Below, in pieces: positions 8,897 through 17,700 of a stretch of 64,000 bases of DNA. A program made the position numbers and the translations under genes. Below the pieces are notes generated by a model, which had not been told where the DNA came from, searched no databases, and worked only from the letters and a program-made list of their open reading frames with translations. The stretch is taken from the IMG/VR virus record IMGVR_UViG_3300046777_001715, positions 42,257 through 106,256 of that record, one strand, 5' to 3'. Position 1 is the stretch's first letter, and each line of letters starts with the position of its first letter. This stretch comes from a virus.

Positions 8897-9946
8897 ATGA
8901 GCAATGAACTATTAGAAAAGGCAGTAGCAGCAAATACTACTGTATCTACAGGCATGAACGGTGGATCCATTACAGGATCTGGCATTCACGTCGGAGCTAC
9001 CCAAACAGGTGGTCTCCTCAACCCAGAGCAGTCAGCTCGCTTTCTAGATTATGTATTTGATGCAACCGTTATCGGTAAAGTAGCACGTACAGTTAGAATG
9101 AAGGCAGACACAACTGAGATTGATCGTATCGGAGTAGGCGAGAAGTTGATGAGAGTCGCTTCAGAAGCTGAAGATACAGGATCAAACGCAGGCGTTACAT
9201 TCTCCAAGATTTCTTTGACCACAAAGAAGCTTCGTCTTGATTGGGAACTCTCAACAGAGTCTCTAGAAGACAACATCGAAGGTCCAGATCTTGAAGATCA
9301 TATTGCACGTCTTATGGCAACACAGGCAGGTAACGACATTGAAGACCTAGTCCTCAATGGAGATTCCTCACTATCATCAGATAACCTATACAAGGCATTT
9401 GATGGTGTTGTTAAGAGAGCAAAGGGCAATGGACATGTTGTAGATGCAGCGGGAGCTAATATCTCTCGTGCAGTATTCAACAGCGCACTTAAGGCACTTC
9501 CACGTAAGTACAAGCAACGTCGTACAGACCTACGCTTCCTTGCAGGATCTAACCTTATTCAGGACTTCCTATACCAGCAAAGCATTGGTACAAATCAGAC
9601 AATCCCACAAGATATCGCATCAAGCGTTATCCGTGGCGATGTGGCTCCACTTGGTGGACCAGCTGGTTATGTAGCACCATTTGCATTCGGTATTCCAATT
9701 GTTGAAGTTCCACTTCTAAAGGAAACTCAAACTGGTACACATACAGGTGCATCAGGAGATCATGGTGACATCCACCTTTCATTCCCAAATAACGTAGTTA
9801 TTGGAATTAAGCGTGATGTAACTGTATACAGATTCTTCTGGCCACGTAAGGACTCAGTTGAGTACACACTCTACACTCGTGTAGGCGTTCAGATTGAACA
9901 AGCAGATGCTTGGGTAGTCGTAAAGAACGTTAAGGTAGCTTCTTAA
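8897..9946 (+). CDS. Major capsid protein, HK97 fold
   Basis: The 349-residue protein has the features of phage major capsid proteins of the HK97 fold: GGLLNPEQSARFLDYVFDAT, a central ELSTESLEDN / DLEDHIARLMATQAGNDIEDLVLNG helix region and a C-terminal NVVIGIKRDVTVYRF segment. No long cleaved delta domain is visible, which agrees with a separate scaffold upstream. Arginine is coded mostly by CGT/CGC and C-ending codons are common, unlike neighbouring genes, a sign of selection for high expression. A terminator follows directly. Confidence 0.9.
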   Translation: MSNELLEKAVAANTTVSTGMNGGSITGSGIHVGATQTGGLLNPEQSARFLDYVFDATVIGKVARTVRMKADTTEIDRIGVGEKLMRVASEAEDTGSNAGVTFSKISLTTKKLRLDWELSTESLEDNIEGPDLEDHIARLMATQAGNDIEDLVLNGDSSLSSDNLYKAFDGVVKRAKGNGHVVDAAGANISRAVFNSALKALPRKYKQRRTDLRFLAGSNLIQDFLYQQSIGTNQTIPQDIASSVIRGDVAPLGGPAGYVAPFAFGIPIVEVPLLKETQTGTHTGASGDHGDIHLSFPNNVVIGIKRDVTVYRFFWPRKDSVEYTLYTRVGVQIEQADAWVVVKNVKVAS

Positions 9947-9963
9947 TTTAAGGAATTACTATT

Positions 9964-9999
9964 AAAGACCCCTGGAATTTAATTTCGGGGGTCTTTACC
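9964..9999 (+). terminator. Terminator after capsid gene
   Basis: AAAGACCCC (9964-9972) pairs perfectly with GGGGTCTTT (9988-9996) around a 15-base loop, followed by ACCTTTT. It should separate the abundant capsid transcript from the next unit. Its right arm supplies the TTTACC -35 box of the following promoter. Confidence 0.75.
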
Positions 10000-10022
10000 T
10001 TTTAACATTCAAATGCTATAAT
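9994..10022 (+). promoter_or_regulatory. Promoter for connector genes
   Basis: TTTACC (9994-9999), a 17-base spacer and an extended -10 TGCTATAAT (10014-10022) precede the gene at 10045, which also has AAAGGAG. The -35 overlaps the terminator stem. Confidence 0.7.
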
Positions 10023-10044
10023 TAATGAGAACAAAGGAGAATGT

Positions 10045-10443
10045 ATGTCATTCACGACATTAAAAATTGCTGAGCTTCGTCAAATTGCCGAAGATTTTGC
10101 AGTTGATTTACCAAACTCAAAGAACAAAGCGGAAATCGTTGCAGCCCTCGCAGAAGAAGGCGTTACATGGGATGTATACCAAAAAACAATTAAAAATATT
10201 GAAGAAGAAGCAGTAGAGATGGAAGAGGTCCTTCCAAAGTTTGACCCAAAGAAGGAGCAGCCAGAGAATACTGTTCTCGTAAAGATGACAAGAGCTAACT
10301 TTAGATATGACGCCCTTGGATTCACATTTACAAAGGAACACCCATTTGTGGCAATGCCTTCAGAGCAAGCAGAAGAAATTTTTGAAAAAGAGGAGGGTTT
10401 TCGTTTAGCAACAGCAACAGAGGTTCAAGACTTCTACGCTTAA
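10045..10443 (+). CDS. Small protein with SAP/HeH-like N-terminal helix domain
   Basis: The 132-residue protein starts with LKIAELRQIAEDFAVDLPNSKNK...EIVAALAEEG, a helix-extension-helix pattern like SAP/HeH or Rho N-terminal domains, which bind nucleic acid. The C-terminal half contains strands (VLVKMTRANFRYDALGFTFT). Similar proteins are often found just after capsid genes in phages as head-associated proteins. Of two ATGs in ATGTATG, the one at 10045 is in frame; AAAGGAG precedes it. Function is inferred from position. Confidence 0.65.
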   Translation: MSFTTLKIAELRQIAEDFAVDLPNSKNKAEIVAALAEEGVTWDVYQKTIKNIEEEAVEMEEVLPKFDPKKEQPENTVLVKMTRANFRYDALGFTFTKEHPFVAMPSEQAEEIFEKEEGFRLATATEVQDFYA

Positions 10444-10455
10444 CGAAAATTTAAA

Positions 10456-11448
10456 ATGGCAGAATTATATGTAAACAGTAACGGAGCAATTCGTCAAAAA
10501 ATTTACTGGGGAGGTCAGCCAGTAGATGCAGACGGAAACGTAACCGTTACTGTTTACGATATAACCGAAGATCCAGCCATTAGCCCATCAATTAATCCAG
10601 CAGTGGCAATTGGAACATATACTGCTACTAACCTAGAAACAGATAATGGCAACTATGAGCTGGTTATGCCTTTTTCAATTACCTCTAGAAATAGAAAGTT
10701 AAAACTTGTTTGGTCGTACCAGGTTCAAGGAAACGCTGGTTCAAATACAACTCATGTAGATGTTGTTACGCCGTATGTAAATATTTCAGAAGCAATAGAT
10801 GCTCTTGGAATTGGCGTTGACCCAAGCGATGAAAATTACAAGTCATACGAAGAGCTAATGCTTGCAGAAAAATATGCAAGAAAGCTAATTGAAAGCTATA
10901 CAAATGATTTATTCTATACTTATGATGATGCTGTTACAGTATACGGCGGCGGAGATGATTCATTACAGACCCTTTATAAGGTTAACGAGCTTCATGAAGT
11001 GTATGCAAATGACATATTGTTAATTGACAATCCAAACAATGTTAATAATATTGGATACGATTTAATTCCAGTTTCTAGCGGATATGGAATTAAGGTTGAT
11101 CGTGGAGCGGCTTTAAATAGAGACAACACAGTCTATCTTGCAAACGGAATGGTTTCTCCAACCGTGTACGATATCGGATTTCAAGGGTTCTTTCAAAAAA
11201 ATGTAGCATATAGAATTCAGGGTAAATTTGGCTGGGACTATGTTCCAGACGAGGTATCAATTGCAACAATTGAATTGATGAAAGATTTCTTTAATAAAGA
11301 TACTCAATGGAAGCACAAATACGTAAAAAATATACAGACATTTGACTGGCAATTTGAATTTGACCCACAGGTCTATAATGGAACAGGAAACTTTTTTGTA
11401 GATAATATCCTTTCTGGATATGTTATCAAGCAGATGCTGGTGATCTAA
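10456..11448 (+). CDS. Head-tail adaptor (connector) protein
   Basis: The 330-residue protein combines an N-terminal beta domain (QKIYWGGQPVDADGNVTVTVYD, residues about 10-105) with a helical gp6/gp15-like adaptor region (YEELMLAEKYARKLIESYTNDLFYTY, about 130-160) and a C-terminal part ending in a helix that would sit against the portal. Adaptors form the first ring below the portal. Order (capsid, adaptor, stopper, terminator, tube) supports this. The ATG has only a weak ribosome site; its stop overlaps the next ATG. Confidence 0.7.
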   Translation: MAELYVNSNGAIRQKIYWGGQPVDADGNVTVTVYDITEDPAISPSINPAVAIGTYTATNLETDNGNYELVMPFSITSRNRKLKLVWSYQVQGNAGSNTTHVDVVTPYVNISEAIDALGIGVDPSDENYKSYEELMLAEKYARKLIESYTNDLFYTYDDAVTVYGGGDDSLQTLYKVNELHEVYANDILLIDNPNNVNNIGYDLIPVSSGYGIKVDRGAALNRDNTVYLANGMVSPTVYDIGFQGFFQKNVAYRIQGKFGWDYVPDEVSIATIELMKDFFNKDTQWKHKYVKNIQTFDWQFEFDPQVYNGTGNFFVDNILSGYVIKQMLVI

Positions 11449-11876
11449 TGAGCGTAGACCTAGTTGGCTCAATTCTGTCAATGAAGGCAGATGTTTACTC
11501 TCAGATGGATTCTCAAGATGAAGACACTGGCGCACTCAGAAAAACTTGGGCTTTTACAAAAACAGTCTCGTGCTTTGCCAAGGGAAGTATCAGCTCTACT
11601 GGTGGTCGTGGGTCGGATAAACAAAAGTATGCAACCAGATTTAAAGACACTGAGGCTATTCAAATTCGTGTAGATCAATTTGTTTCGCATAGAGATAAAA
11701 TAACTAATATTAGAAATAATGAAGGCAAGGTTATTTGGTTTGAATTAAATTATCCAACGAATACGCCAACAGTATTTGAGATAGTTGGGAATACCCCAAT
11801 TACTGATCCATTTGGAAATGTGCTTGGATATAATCTTTTAGCACAGAGATCGGAGAATCAGACAATTGGCGAGTAA
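11448..11876 (+). CDS. Head closure (stopper) protein
   Basis: The 142-residue product has the length and pattern of head-tail joining/stopper proteins: a strand-rich domain with WAFTKTVSCFAKGSI, a KYATRFKDTEAIQIRVD segment and IVWFELNYPTN... strands ending in a turn that closes the portal channel after packaging. It starts by TAATG overlap with the adaptor gene. Family assignment rests on size, beta content and gene order. Confidence 0.6.
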   Translation: MSVDLVGSILSMKADVYSQMDSQDEDTGALRKTWAFTKTVSCFAKGSISSTGGRGSDKQKYATRFKDTEAIQIRVDQFVSHRDKITNIRNNEGKVIWFELNYPTNTPTVFEIVGNTPITDPFGNVLGYNLLAQRSENQTIGE

Positions 11877-12660
11877 TGCAGCGGCTCTACAGTCAGCTTC
11901 TAACGCCCTAGGAGGCCTTATGAGAGGCTCAAAGCCGTCTGGGGTCATAGACCATGGGGGAACTGTCCAAAAAATTTCTGCGGCCCTTTATTACCAAACA
12001 CAAGTAATGTCACACATGGTAACAGAAGCAACAATTCAAGAGGGTTTTGTTAATAGGATATATAATCAGATAAACAAAGATCTTGGAAATTACATTGATA
12101 TGCAGGCAAGATCAAAGCCAAAATATCTGCACCATGTTTATGAGTGGGGAAAAACTGGAGAAAAGTCTGGCAGATTGTTTGAATTAACAAAAGAAAATAA
12201 AGGCGGATTTAATTTTTCAATGTCTTACAAGTTTAAGATGTCTAAAACATCAGTTCCAAAACAATCAACTAAAGGAAAGAATTACGTATTTAAAAATAAA
12301 GCATTTGTTATGGAAGCTGGAAATCCAGTTTTAATTACCCCAAGGACTCCAAGCGGAAGACTTGCTTTTGTTATAGACGGCAAAAATGTTGTTCTTCAGC
12401 CAGGCAGATCAGTAAGGGTGCAAAGCCCAGGAGGTAAGTACGTAAAGATGGGATTTGGAAACACATACAAATTCTTTGTCCGTGGAAACCTTATTCAAAA
12501 TTCAATTAAAAGCTCTGGCGTGGAGCAGGCATTCCACCTTGTAACCAGACAATCTATGATGTTGCCACCACTGGTAAGAGCAAAGGCTTATAGCTATTCT
12601 CCAGCATCCGTAAGAAATCTTGCACAGGCAGCAGTTCAAACAAACGGGAGGAACATGTGA
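11866..12660 (+). CDS. Head-tail connector / tail completion candidate
   Basis: The 264-residue protein starts at a TTG (11866) that overlaps the previous gene by 11 bases; no in-frame ATG lies nearby. It contains basic, strand-rich stretches (HHVYEWGKTGEKSGRLFEL, LITPRTPSGRLAFVIDGKNVVLQPGR). Its place between the stopper and tail terminator matches HK97 gp10-like proteins, but it is longer than most of them. The function is therefore a contextual inference. Confidence 0.55.
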   Translation: MASNAAALQSASNALGGLMRGSKPSGVIDHGGTVQKISAALYYQTQVMSHMVTEATIQEGFVNRIYNQINKDLGNYIDMQARSKPKYLHHVYEWGKTGEKSGRLFELTKENKGGFNFSMSYKFKMSKTSVPKQSTKGKNYVFKNKAFVMEAGNPVLITPRTPSGRLAFVIDGKNVVLQPGRSVRVQSPGGKYVKMGFGNTYKFFVRGNLIQNSIKSSGVEQAFHLVTRQSMMLPPLVRAKAYSYSPASVRNLAQAAVQTNGRNM

Positions 12661-13169
12661 TGGCAAACTATAAGCTAGATGCAGTAAATGAGCTTAGAAA
12701 ATTCCTATGGAACGAATTTAAAGAGGCAGAGATTTTTGATGAGACAGACTATTACTCAGACAATATAAATGAGACCATTGTCCCGCTTATCCCAGTTCAG
12801 CAATTACCAGAGCTCAATCAATTCTTGAGCGGGAAGAAGCACATAGTCTATGATAAAACTGGAATTACCTATGATGATACATGGCTTATATGCAATGAGC
12901 AGGTTATGTTTACCCTATATTCAACAGACATCTCAGAAATCAATGAAATGAGAAACTTTATCATTGATTTATTTAGAAGATCAGACGAATCTGCCAGAGA
13001 TATTAACAATTTTATTGGAAATTCTTCAAAGTTTAGATTTCATACTGTCTATATTGGAGATATTTCACCAACTGCCCCATCAGATGAGGTCCTAGGGTTC
13101 CTTTCTACAGATGTAATAGTAGAAATCAAGTATTCTAGGGATGTATCTGTCAGTGGCAGGTTCAACTAG
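12657..13169 (+). CDS. Probable tail terminator protein
   Basis: The protein is 170 residues from the GTG at 12657, or 169 from the adjacent ATG at 12660; GGAGG at 12647-12651 suits either. A helix (LDAVNELRKFLWNEFKEAEIF) is followed by strands and the motif YSTDISEINEMRNFIIDLF and a final FLSTDVIVEIKYSR strand, as in tail terminators that cap the tube and join it to the head. It precedes the tail-tube gene, the usual order. Confidence 0.6.
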   Translation: MMANYKLDAVNELRKFLWNEFKEAEIFDETDYYSDNINETIVPLIPVQQLPELNQFLSGKKHIVYDKTGITYDDTWLICNEQVMFTLYSTDISEINEMRNFIIDLFRRSDESARDINNFIGNSSKFRFHTVYIGDISPTAPSDEVLGFLSTDVIVEIKYSRDVSVSGRFN

Positions 13170-13171
13170 CC

Positions 13172-13200
13172 TTGCTTTATGAACCAATTTGGCCTATTAT
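13172..13200 (+). promoter_or_regulatory. Promoter candidate for tail-tube gene
   Basis: TTGCTT (13172-13177), 17 bases and TATTAT (13195-13200) lie in the 104-base gap before the tube gene. The remaining leader of about 65 bases ends in CAGGAGGTG, a strong ribosome site 7 bases before the ATG. Confidence 0.45.
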
Positions 13201-13273
13201 TGTACTAAGAGGAAACCCGCCTAGCCAGCATTGATTTTACAAAAATTTTTAACTTTCCAGGAGGTGGAAATAA

Positions 13274-13915
13274 ATGGCATTTGAAGCTAAGAATATTATC
13301 GTTGGAGCAGCACCTATGTTCCTATCAAAGAAGGATTCAACAGAATCAACTTACGCAACTGTTCTTCCAGAAGGATCAAACGTAACAGCTAACACATCAA
13401 TCTACGACCCAGCAACCCGTGAACTCACAGGTGCACTAGGTACAGCTTATGCAAACGTTGGTTACACAAATAACGGTCTTCAGATTACTTACAACCCAAC
13501 ATACGGTTCAGTAACAGTAGATCAGCTTCTTGATACAGCAAAGTTGTTCAAGGAGTCTATGGAAGTTATGCTTGCAACTGAATTCACTGAAGCAACACTT
13601 GAGAACGTTCTTAAGGTATTTGGTCAGGGAGCAGCAACTCTTTCAAACGACGCACTCGGATTGGAAGCAGGAGCTCTTGGACAGGAGCCTACAGAGCGTC
13701 AGCTAATCGCTGTCGGTCTTGCACCACGTTCAGCAGCTAACAAGAAGCGTGAGCGTGTATATTATGCACGTCGTGTACTTTCTGTACAGCAATCACAATT
13801 CACACTAGCACGTAACAACCCAACAGTATTTCCAGTAACCTTCCGTCTTCTTCCTGATGCAGCATACGCAGGGGCAGAATACGGTAAGATTATTGACCGT
13901 TTGATTGAAGCGTAA
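13274..13915 (+). CDS. Major tail (tube) protein
   Basis: The 213-residue protein has the pattern of phage tail-tube subunits: an early beta hairpin (KNIIVGAAPMFLSKKD), GYTNNGLQITYNPTYGSVTVDQLLDTAKLFKESMEVMLATEFTEAT-type core segments and a C-terminal TFRLLPDA strand. It uses CGT arginine codons and C-ending codons like the capsid gene, in keeping with a highly expressed structural protein. It has its own GGAGG ribosome site, a candidate promoter upstream and a strong terminator just downstream. Confidence 0.85.
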   Translation: MAFEAKNIIVGAAPMFLSKKDSTESTYATVLPEGSNVTANTSIYDPATRELTGALGTAYANVGYTNNGLQITYNPTYGSVTVDQLLDTAKLFKESMEVMLATEFTEATLENVLKVFGQGAATLSNDALGLEAGALGQEPTERQLIAVGLAPRSAANKKRERVYYARRVLSVQQSQFTLARNNPTVFPVTFRLLPDAAYAGAEYGKIIDRLIEA

Positions 13916-13949
13916 TTACAATTAAATAACAATTTAATATTGAGAGCAG

Positions 13950-13970
13950 ACCCCCAGAAATGGGGGTTTG
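13950..13970 (+). terminator. Terminator after tail-tube gene
   Basis: ACCCCCA (13950-13956) pairs with TGGGGGT (13961-13967) around a GAAA tetraloop, followed by TTGTTATTTGCTT. It should end the tail-tube transcript. Confidence 0.7.
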
Positions 13971-13973
13971 TTA

Positions 13974-14002
13974 TTTGCTTATGCTGGTATTTTTGCTATA
14001 AT
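13974..14002 (+). promoter_or_regulatory. Promoter for tail chaperone/tape-measure unit
   Basis: An extended -10 TGCTATAAT (13994-14002) with a weak -35 (TTTGCT, 13974-13979, 17-base spacing) follows the terminator. CTAGGAGG precedes the TTG start at 14029. Confidence 0.65.
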
Positions 14003-14028
14003 GATAAGGACGATCCTAGGAGGATAAA

Positions 14029-14361
14029 TTGGCAACAACAGTGTACGACGTACAAGAAATTGAACTACAAAATGGCGCAAAGGTGAAGTTAAAGCCACTC
14101 ACAATTAAGGAACTTAGAAAGTTCATGACTGTCATTCAGAAGACAGCAGAAGTTACAGGAGAAGACGATACTCTAAACATTCTTATTGAAGCATGTGGTG
14201 TCGCACTAGAGAAGCAGCTACCAGAGCTTGTCGCAGACAAAGATGCATTTGAAGATGCGTTGGATGTTCCAACCATTAATCGCATTCTTGAAGTTTGTGG
14301 CGGAATGAAGATGGACGACCCAAATCTTCTGGCGGCAGCAGTTCTGGCTGGTCAGAACTAG
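14029..14361 (+). CDS. Tail assembly chaperone, short form (gpG-like)
   Basis: The 110-residue product begins at TTG 14029 behind AGGAGG. It has a beta-helix layout common in lambda gpG-like chaperones: VQEIELQNGAKVKLKPLTIKELRKF then helices to the stop at 14359-14361. Together with the frameshifted long form it binds the tape measure during tail assembly. The overlap with the next frame contains a canonical slippery heptamer. Confidence 0.8.
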   Translation: MATTVYDVQEIELQNGAKVKLKPLTIKELRKFMTVIQKTAEVTGEDDTLNILIEACGVALEKQLPELVADKDAFEDALDVPTINRILEVCGGMKMDDPNLLAAAVLAGQN

Positions 14362-14699
14362 ATCTAGCCGCCTTAGAAGCGCAAGTTTTTCTAATTGGTA
14401 AATGGAAAAACTTTGAAGAGTTAGAAGATAGTCTTTCTATGCCAGAGCTTGTACAATTATTAAAGGGTATAAGTAAAAAGGAAGATGAAGATAGAAAGTT
14501 CCAAGCTTCATTGCAAGGAATAAATCTAGGGGAGGATGCAACGGTTGAGGAAGAAAGTGAACACCCAACTTTTGAAGAGATTCAGATGAGAGCACAAGGA
14601 ATCAACGGACTGCAAAACGATATCATCGGACTTCGTGGTCAAGCCGCTGCAACAAAAGGTTTCGGTATAAATCAAGGACTGGGGTATACCGAGGAGTAA
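14029..14699 (+). CDS. Tail assembly chaperone, -1 frameshift long form (gpGT-like)
   Basis: The second reading frame (to the TAA at 14697-14699) has no convincing start of its own and continues the chaperone. A -1 slip at CCCAAAT (14319-14325) joins 99 codons of the first frame to 124 of the second, giving about 223 residues; the join reads DDPN then SSGGSSSGW. Programmed -1 shifting here is conserved in long-tailed phages, in which a minority of ribosomes make the long form. The T-like part is acidic and helical and ends 3 bases before the tape-measure start. Confidence 0.8.
14319..14325 (+). other. Ribosomal -1 frameshift site CCCAAAT
   Basis: The heptamer is C CCA AAT in the zero frame, the X XXY YYZ form required for simultaneous -1 slippage. 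It lies within the 67-base overlap of the two chaperone frames. A GGCGGCAGCAG stretch follows within 10 bases and could help pausing. Confidence 0.82.
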
Positions 14700-14702
14700 T
14701 AA

Positions 14703-17700
14703 GTGGCAGAGAATATTAATACTAATATAACCGCTAATGCTGATTTTTCTGGCTTAATAAGTCAGATACATAAAGCAGTATCACAGCTCACACTTTTACA
14801 GCAAAAATTAGGGTCTTCAAATGTTGCGCTTACTCAACAGATTGCTGCAACAAACAATGCTTTTTCAGACGTACTTAGAAAAAGCAATCAATTTAATACC
14901 CACTTTGTAACACTAGCAAGTGACACTGAAAAGTTTGGCAAAGCTTTAGATTCAGGAAAATTAAAATTAAGAGATTACTATCAGCACTGGCAGCAATACC
15001 ATCGCCAGGCTGGTGGTATGATCCGTGATCTTGCTAAGCAACAGACAGCTCTACAAAACGCAATTGTTCAGCCAATGGGAAGAAACCAAAAGGGACAAAT
15101 GCAGTTCAATGTTCATGTTCCAACTGGAATTGACGAGCTGGCCAATAAGACAAAACTTGCAAGAACCGAAATGTCTATCCTTAATAAGGTTATGCAAGAT
15201 GGATCAAACAGCTTAATTAACTGGGGTAAGAATACGCAGTGGGCTGGACGTCAGCTGACTGTTGGCCTTACGGTTCCAATGGCAGCATTTGGCGCTGCAG
15301 CTGCTAAGGCTTTTAGAGAAGCAGATCAAGAGCTGGTAAGACTTACAAAGGTTTACGGCGGACTTTCAAAAACTTCAGACGCAGAGCTTGGTAAAGTAAG
15401 AGCAGATGCAGTTGCAACAGCAAGAGAGCTTTCTTCAGCATATGGTGTTTCTTTTAAAGAGACATTGTCTTTAGCAGCAGATATTGCTGCTACAGGAAAA
15501 ACAGGCAACGAGCTTTTGGGTTCTATTCGTGAAACTACAAGACTTACCGTGCTTGGTGAAATTGACAAGCAAGAGGCAATGAAAGCAACTCTTGCAATTC
15601 AGAATGCTTTTAAGCAGAACACAGACGAGCTTGCAAAATCAATTAACTTCTTGAACGCAGTAGAAAACCAAACATCTACAACACTTGAAGATTTGGTTGA
15701 AGCAATTCCTAGAGCAGGTACAATTGTTAAAGGTCTTGGCGGCGGAGTAGAAGATTTAGCTTTGATGATGGTGGCGATGAAAGAAGGCGGAGTTGATGCA
15801 GCTTCAGCAGCTAACGGATTAAAGTCAGCACTTGGTTCTCTTATTAATCCAACAAAAGTTGCAAAAGAACAGTTTGCTGGATTTGGAATTAATTTAACTC
15901 AAATTGTAGAAGGAAATGCTGGCAACATTACAGCAACAATTATGGAGTTGCAAAAGGCGATGGAAAAGCTTAATCCATTGCAAAAGCAACAGGCCATTGA
16001 AACTCTTTTTGGTAAGTACCAGTTTGCTCGTATGGGAGCTTTGTTTGACAACCTAGGAAAGCAAGGAAGCCAGACACTACAAGTATTAGATTTAATGAAG
16101 GCAAGCACAGACGATCTTGCTCAAGTAGCAGGTCGAGAATTAGGGATGATTACAGAGTCTGCTTCTGGTAAATATAGAAGAGCCCTAGAATCTTTGAAAG
16201 CAGATTTAGCAACAGTTGGAGAACAGTTCTTAGGAATTGCAACAGGCCTTCTTAATTTTGCTAATGGGGTTGTAAACGCATTTAATAAAATGCCAGAACC
16301 AATTAAAAAGATGGTTACTTTATTAGGCGGACTTACAGCAGTAGCTGGTCCAATCATCATGTTGACTGGTGTATTTGCTAACTTCCTTGGATATGTGATG
16401 AAGGGCTTTTCAGCAATTAGAGCTTTCTTTAGTCACGCAGAAGGATTTAAATTACTTACTCCAGAAATGATGGCAGCTAATCAAGCTGGTACATTAGTAG
16501 AAAAAACATTTTATTCAGATGCAACAGCCGCAAAAGTTTTAACAACCGCATTAAACGGAATGCGTTTAGAAATGCAACAAATTGCAACTCTATCAAGAAG
16601 CGGTACGGTTACAGCAAAACCAATTATCGCAGGTGCAGCCGAAGGAGTCGGCATTGCTTCCTATGACTTTGCACACTATAACCCTCAATCTAAGTTATCC
16701 GAAGAAGCAAGACTTGCACAGACATTCCACACATCAGTTCCTTTAGACCCTTCAACAAATAAAAAGATTGGTCAGAATCCACAAATGATGGCAATGCCTG
16801 GAACAACTCTTCCAAATGTTCCTGGTCTTACAACAATCAATGGCGCAAGCACAGCAATTAATGCTAAAGAGGCAGCAAAATGGCATACTCAAATGACCGT
16901 TATGGCAATGCGTTCAAAAGATGAAATTATGGCAGTGGAAAAGATTATTGATTCAACTGGCAAGTTGCCAGCAGAATTTATGGCAGACTTTAGCCACATT
17001 CTCCCAAAGATGGAAGCAATTACTTCAACAGCAGCTGCGTCAAGTGCTCGTGTAGCGGCAGCAGCACAAGCTGGAATACTTACAGTAGAAAAATCACAAG
17101 CAGCACTTACAGCAATCAATGCAAAGATGATTGAAAGAATGAATGCTTTGTCTATTGCTTCTGGTGTACCTTTAGATAGAATGACAGTTGTTCCTGGAAC
17201 AGGAACTACAATTGCAACTGGTACAGCAATTGATAAAAATACAGATTACAATATGCGTTCAACTCTTCGCTCAGGCGCAGGAAGAGCTGGATCAATTACA
17301 AGTAAAATTGCTAAAGCAGTAGGAACATCTGTAAGAAGAATCAAGTTTGCAACTGGTGTAACAGCTTTAGGCAAGTTCTTGCCTAAGTTTACAGACATGA
17401 GAAAAGCAGCAGCTGCTGCAAAAATGTTAAGAGAATATTCCACAAGATCTGGTGGAATTGGTGGAACAAGAACTCCAAACTTAAGGCCACCAAAGCCTGG
17501 TAAGCGTGGAAGGAGTGGTGCTTCAACTGGAAAAGCTAGCGAATCTGGCATGGGAACATCCTTTAGAGACTTTTCAAAAAGAGATAGCGATTTGTATGAA
17601 GATTCTTGGTGGAAGGAAGTTGGTGTAACTCCTACAGCTAAAGGTATAGGAGCTGATGATGAATATCTAGTTCACGCAATTACTCCTGCATTTAAAAAGA

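Noticed and set aside
14295-14324. Independent start for the second tail-chaperone frame
   Set aside because: No ribosome site near it; the slippery heptamer and conserved phage arrangement explain the frame better.
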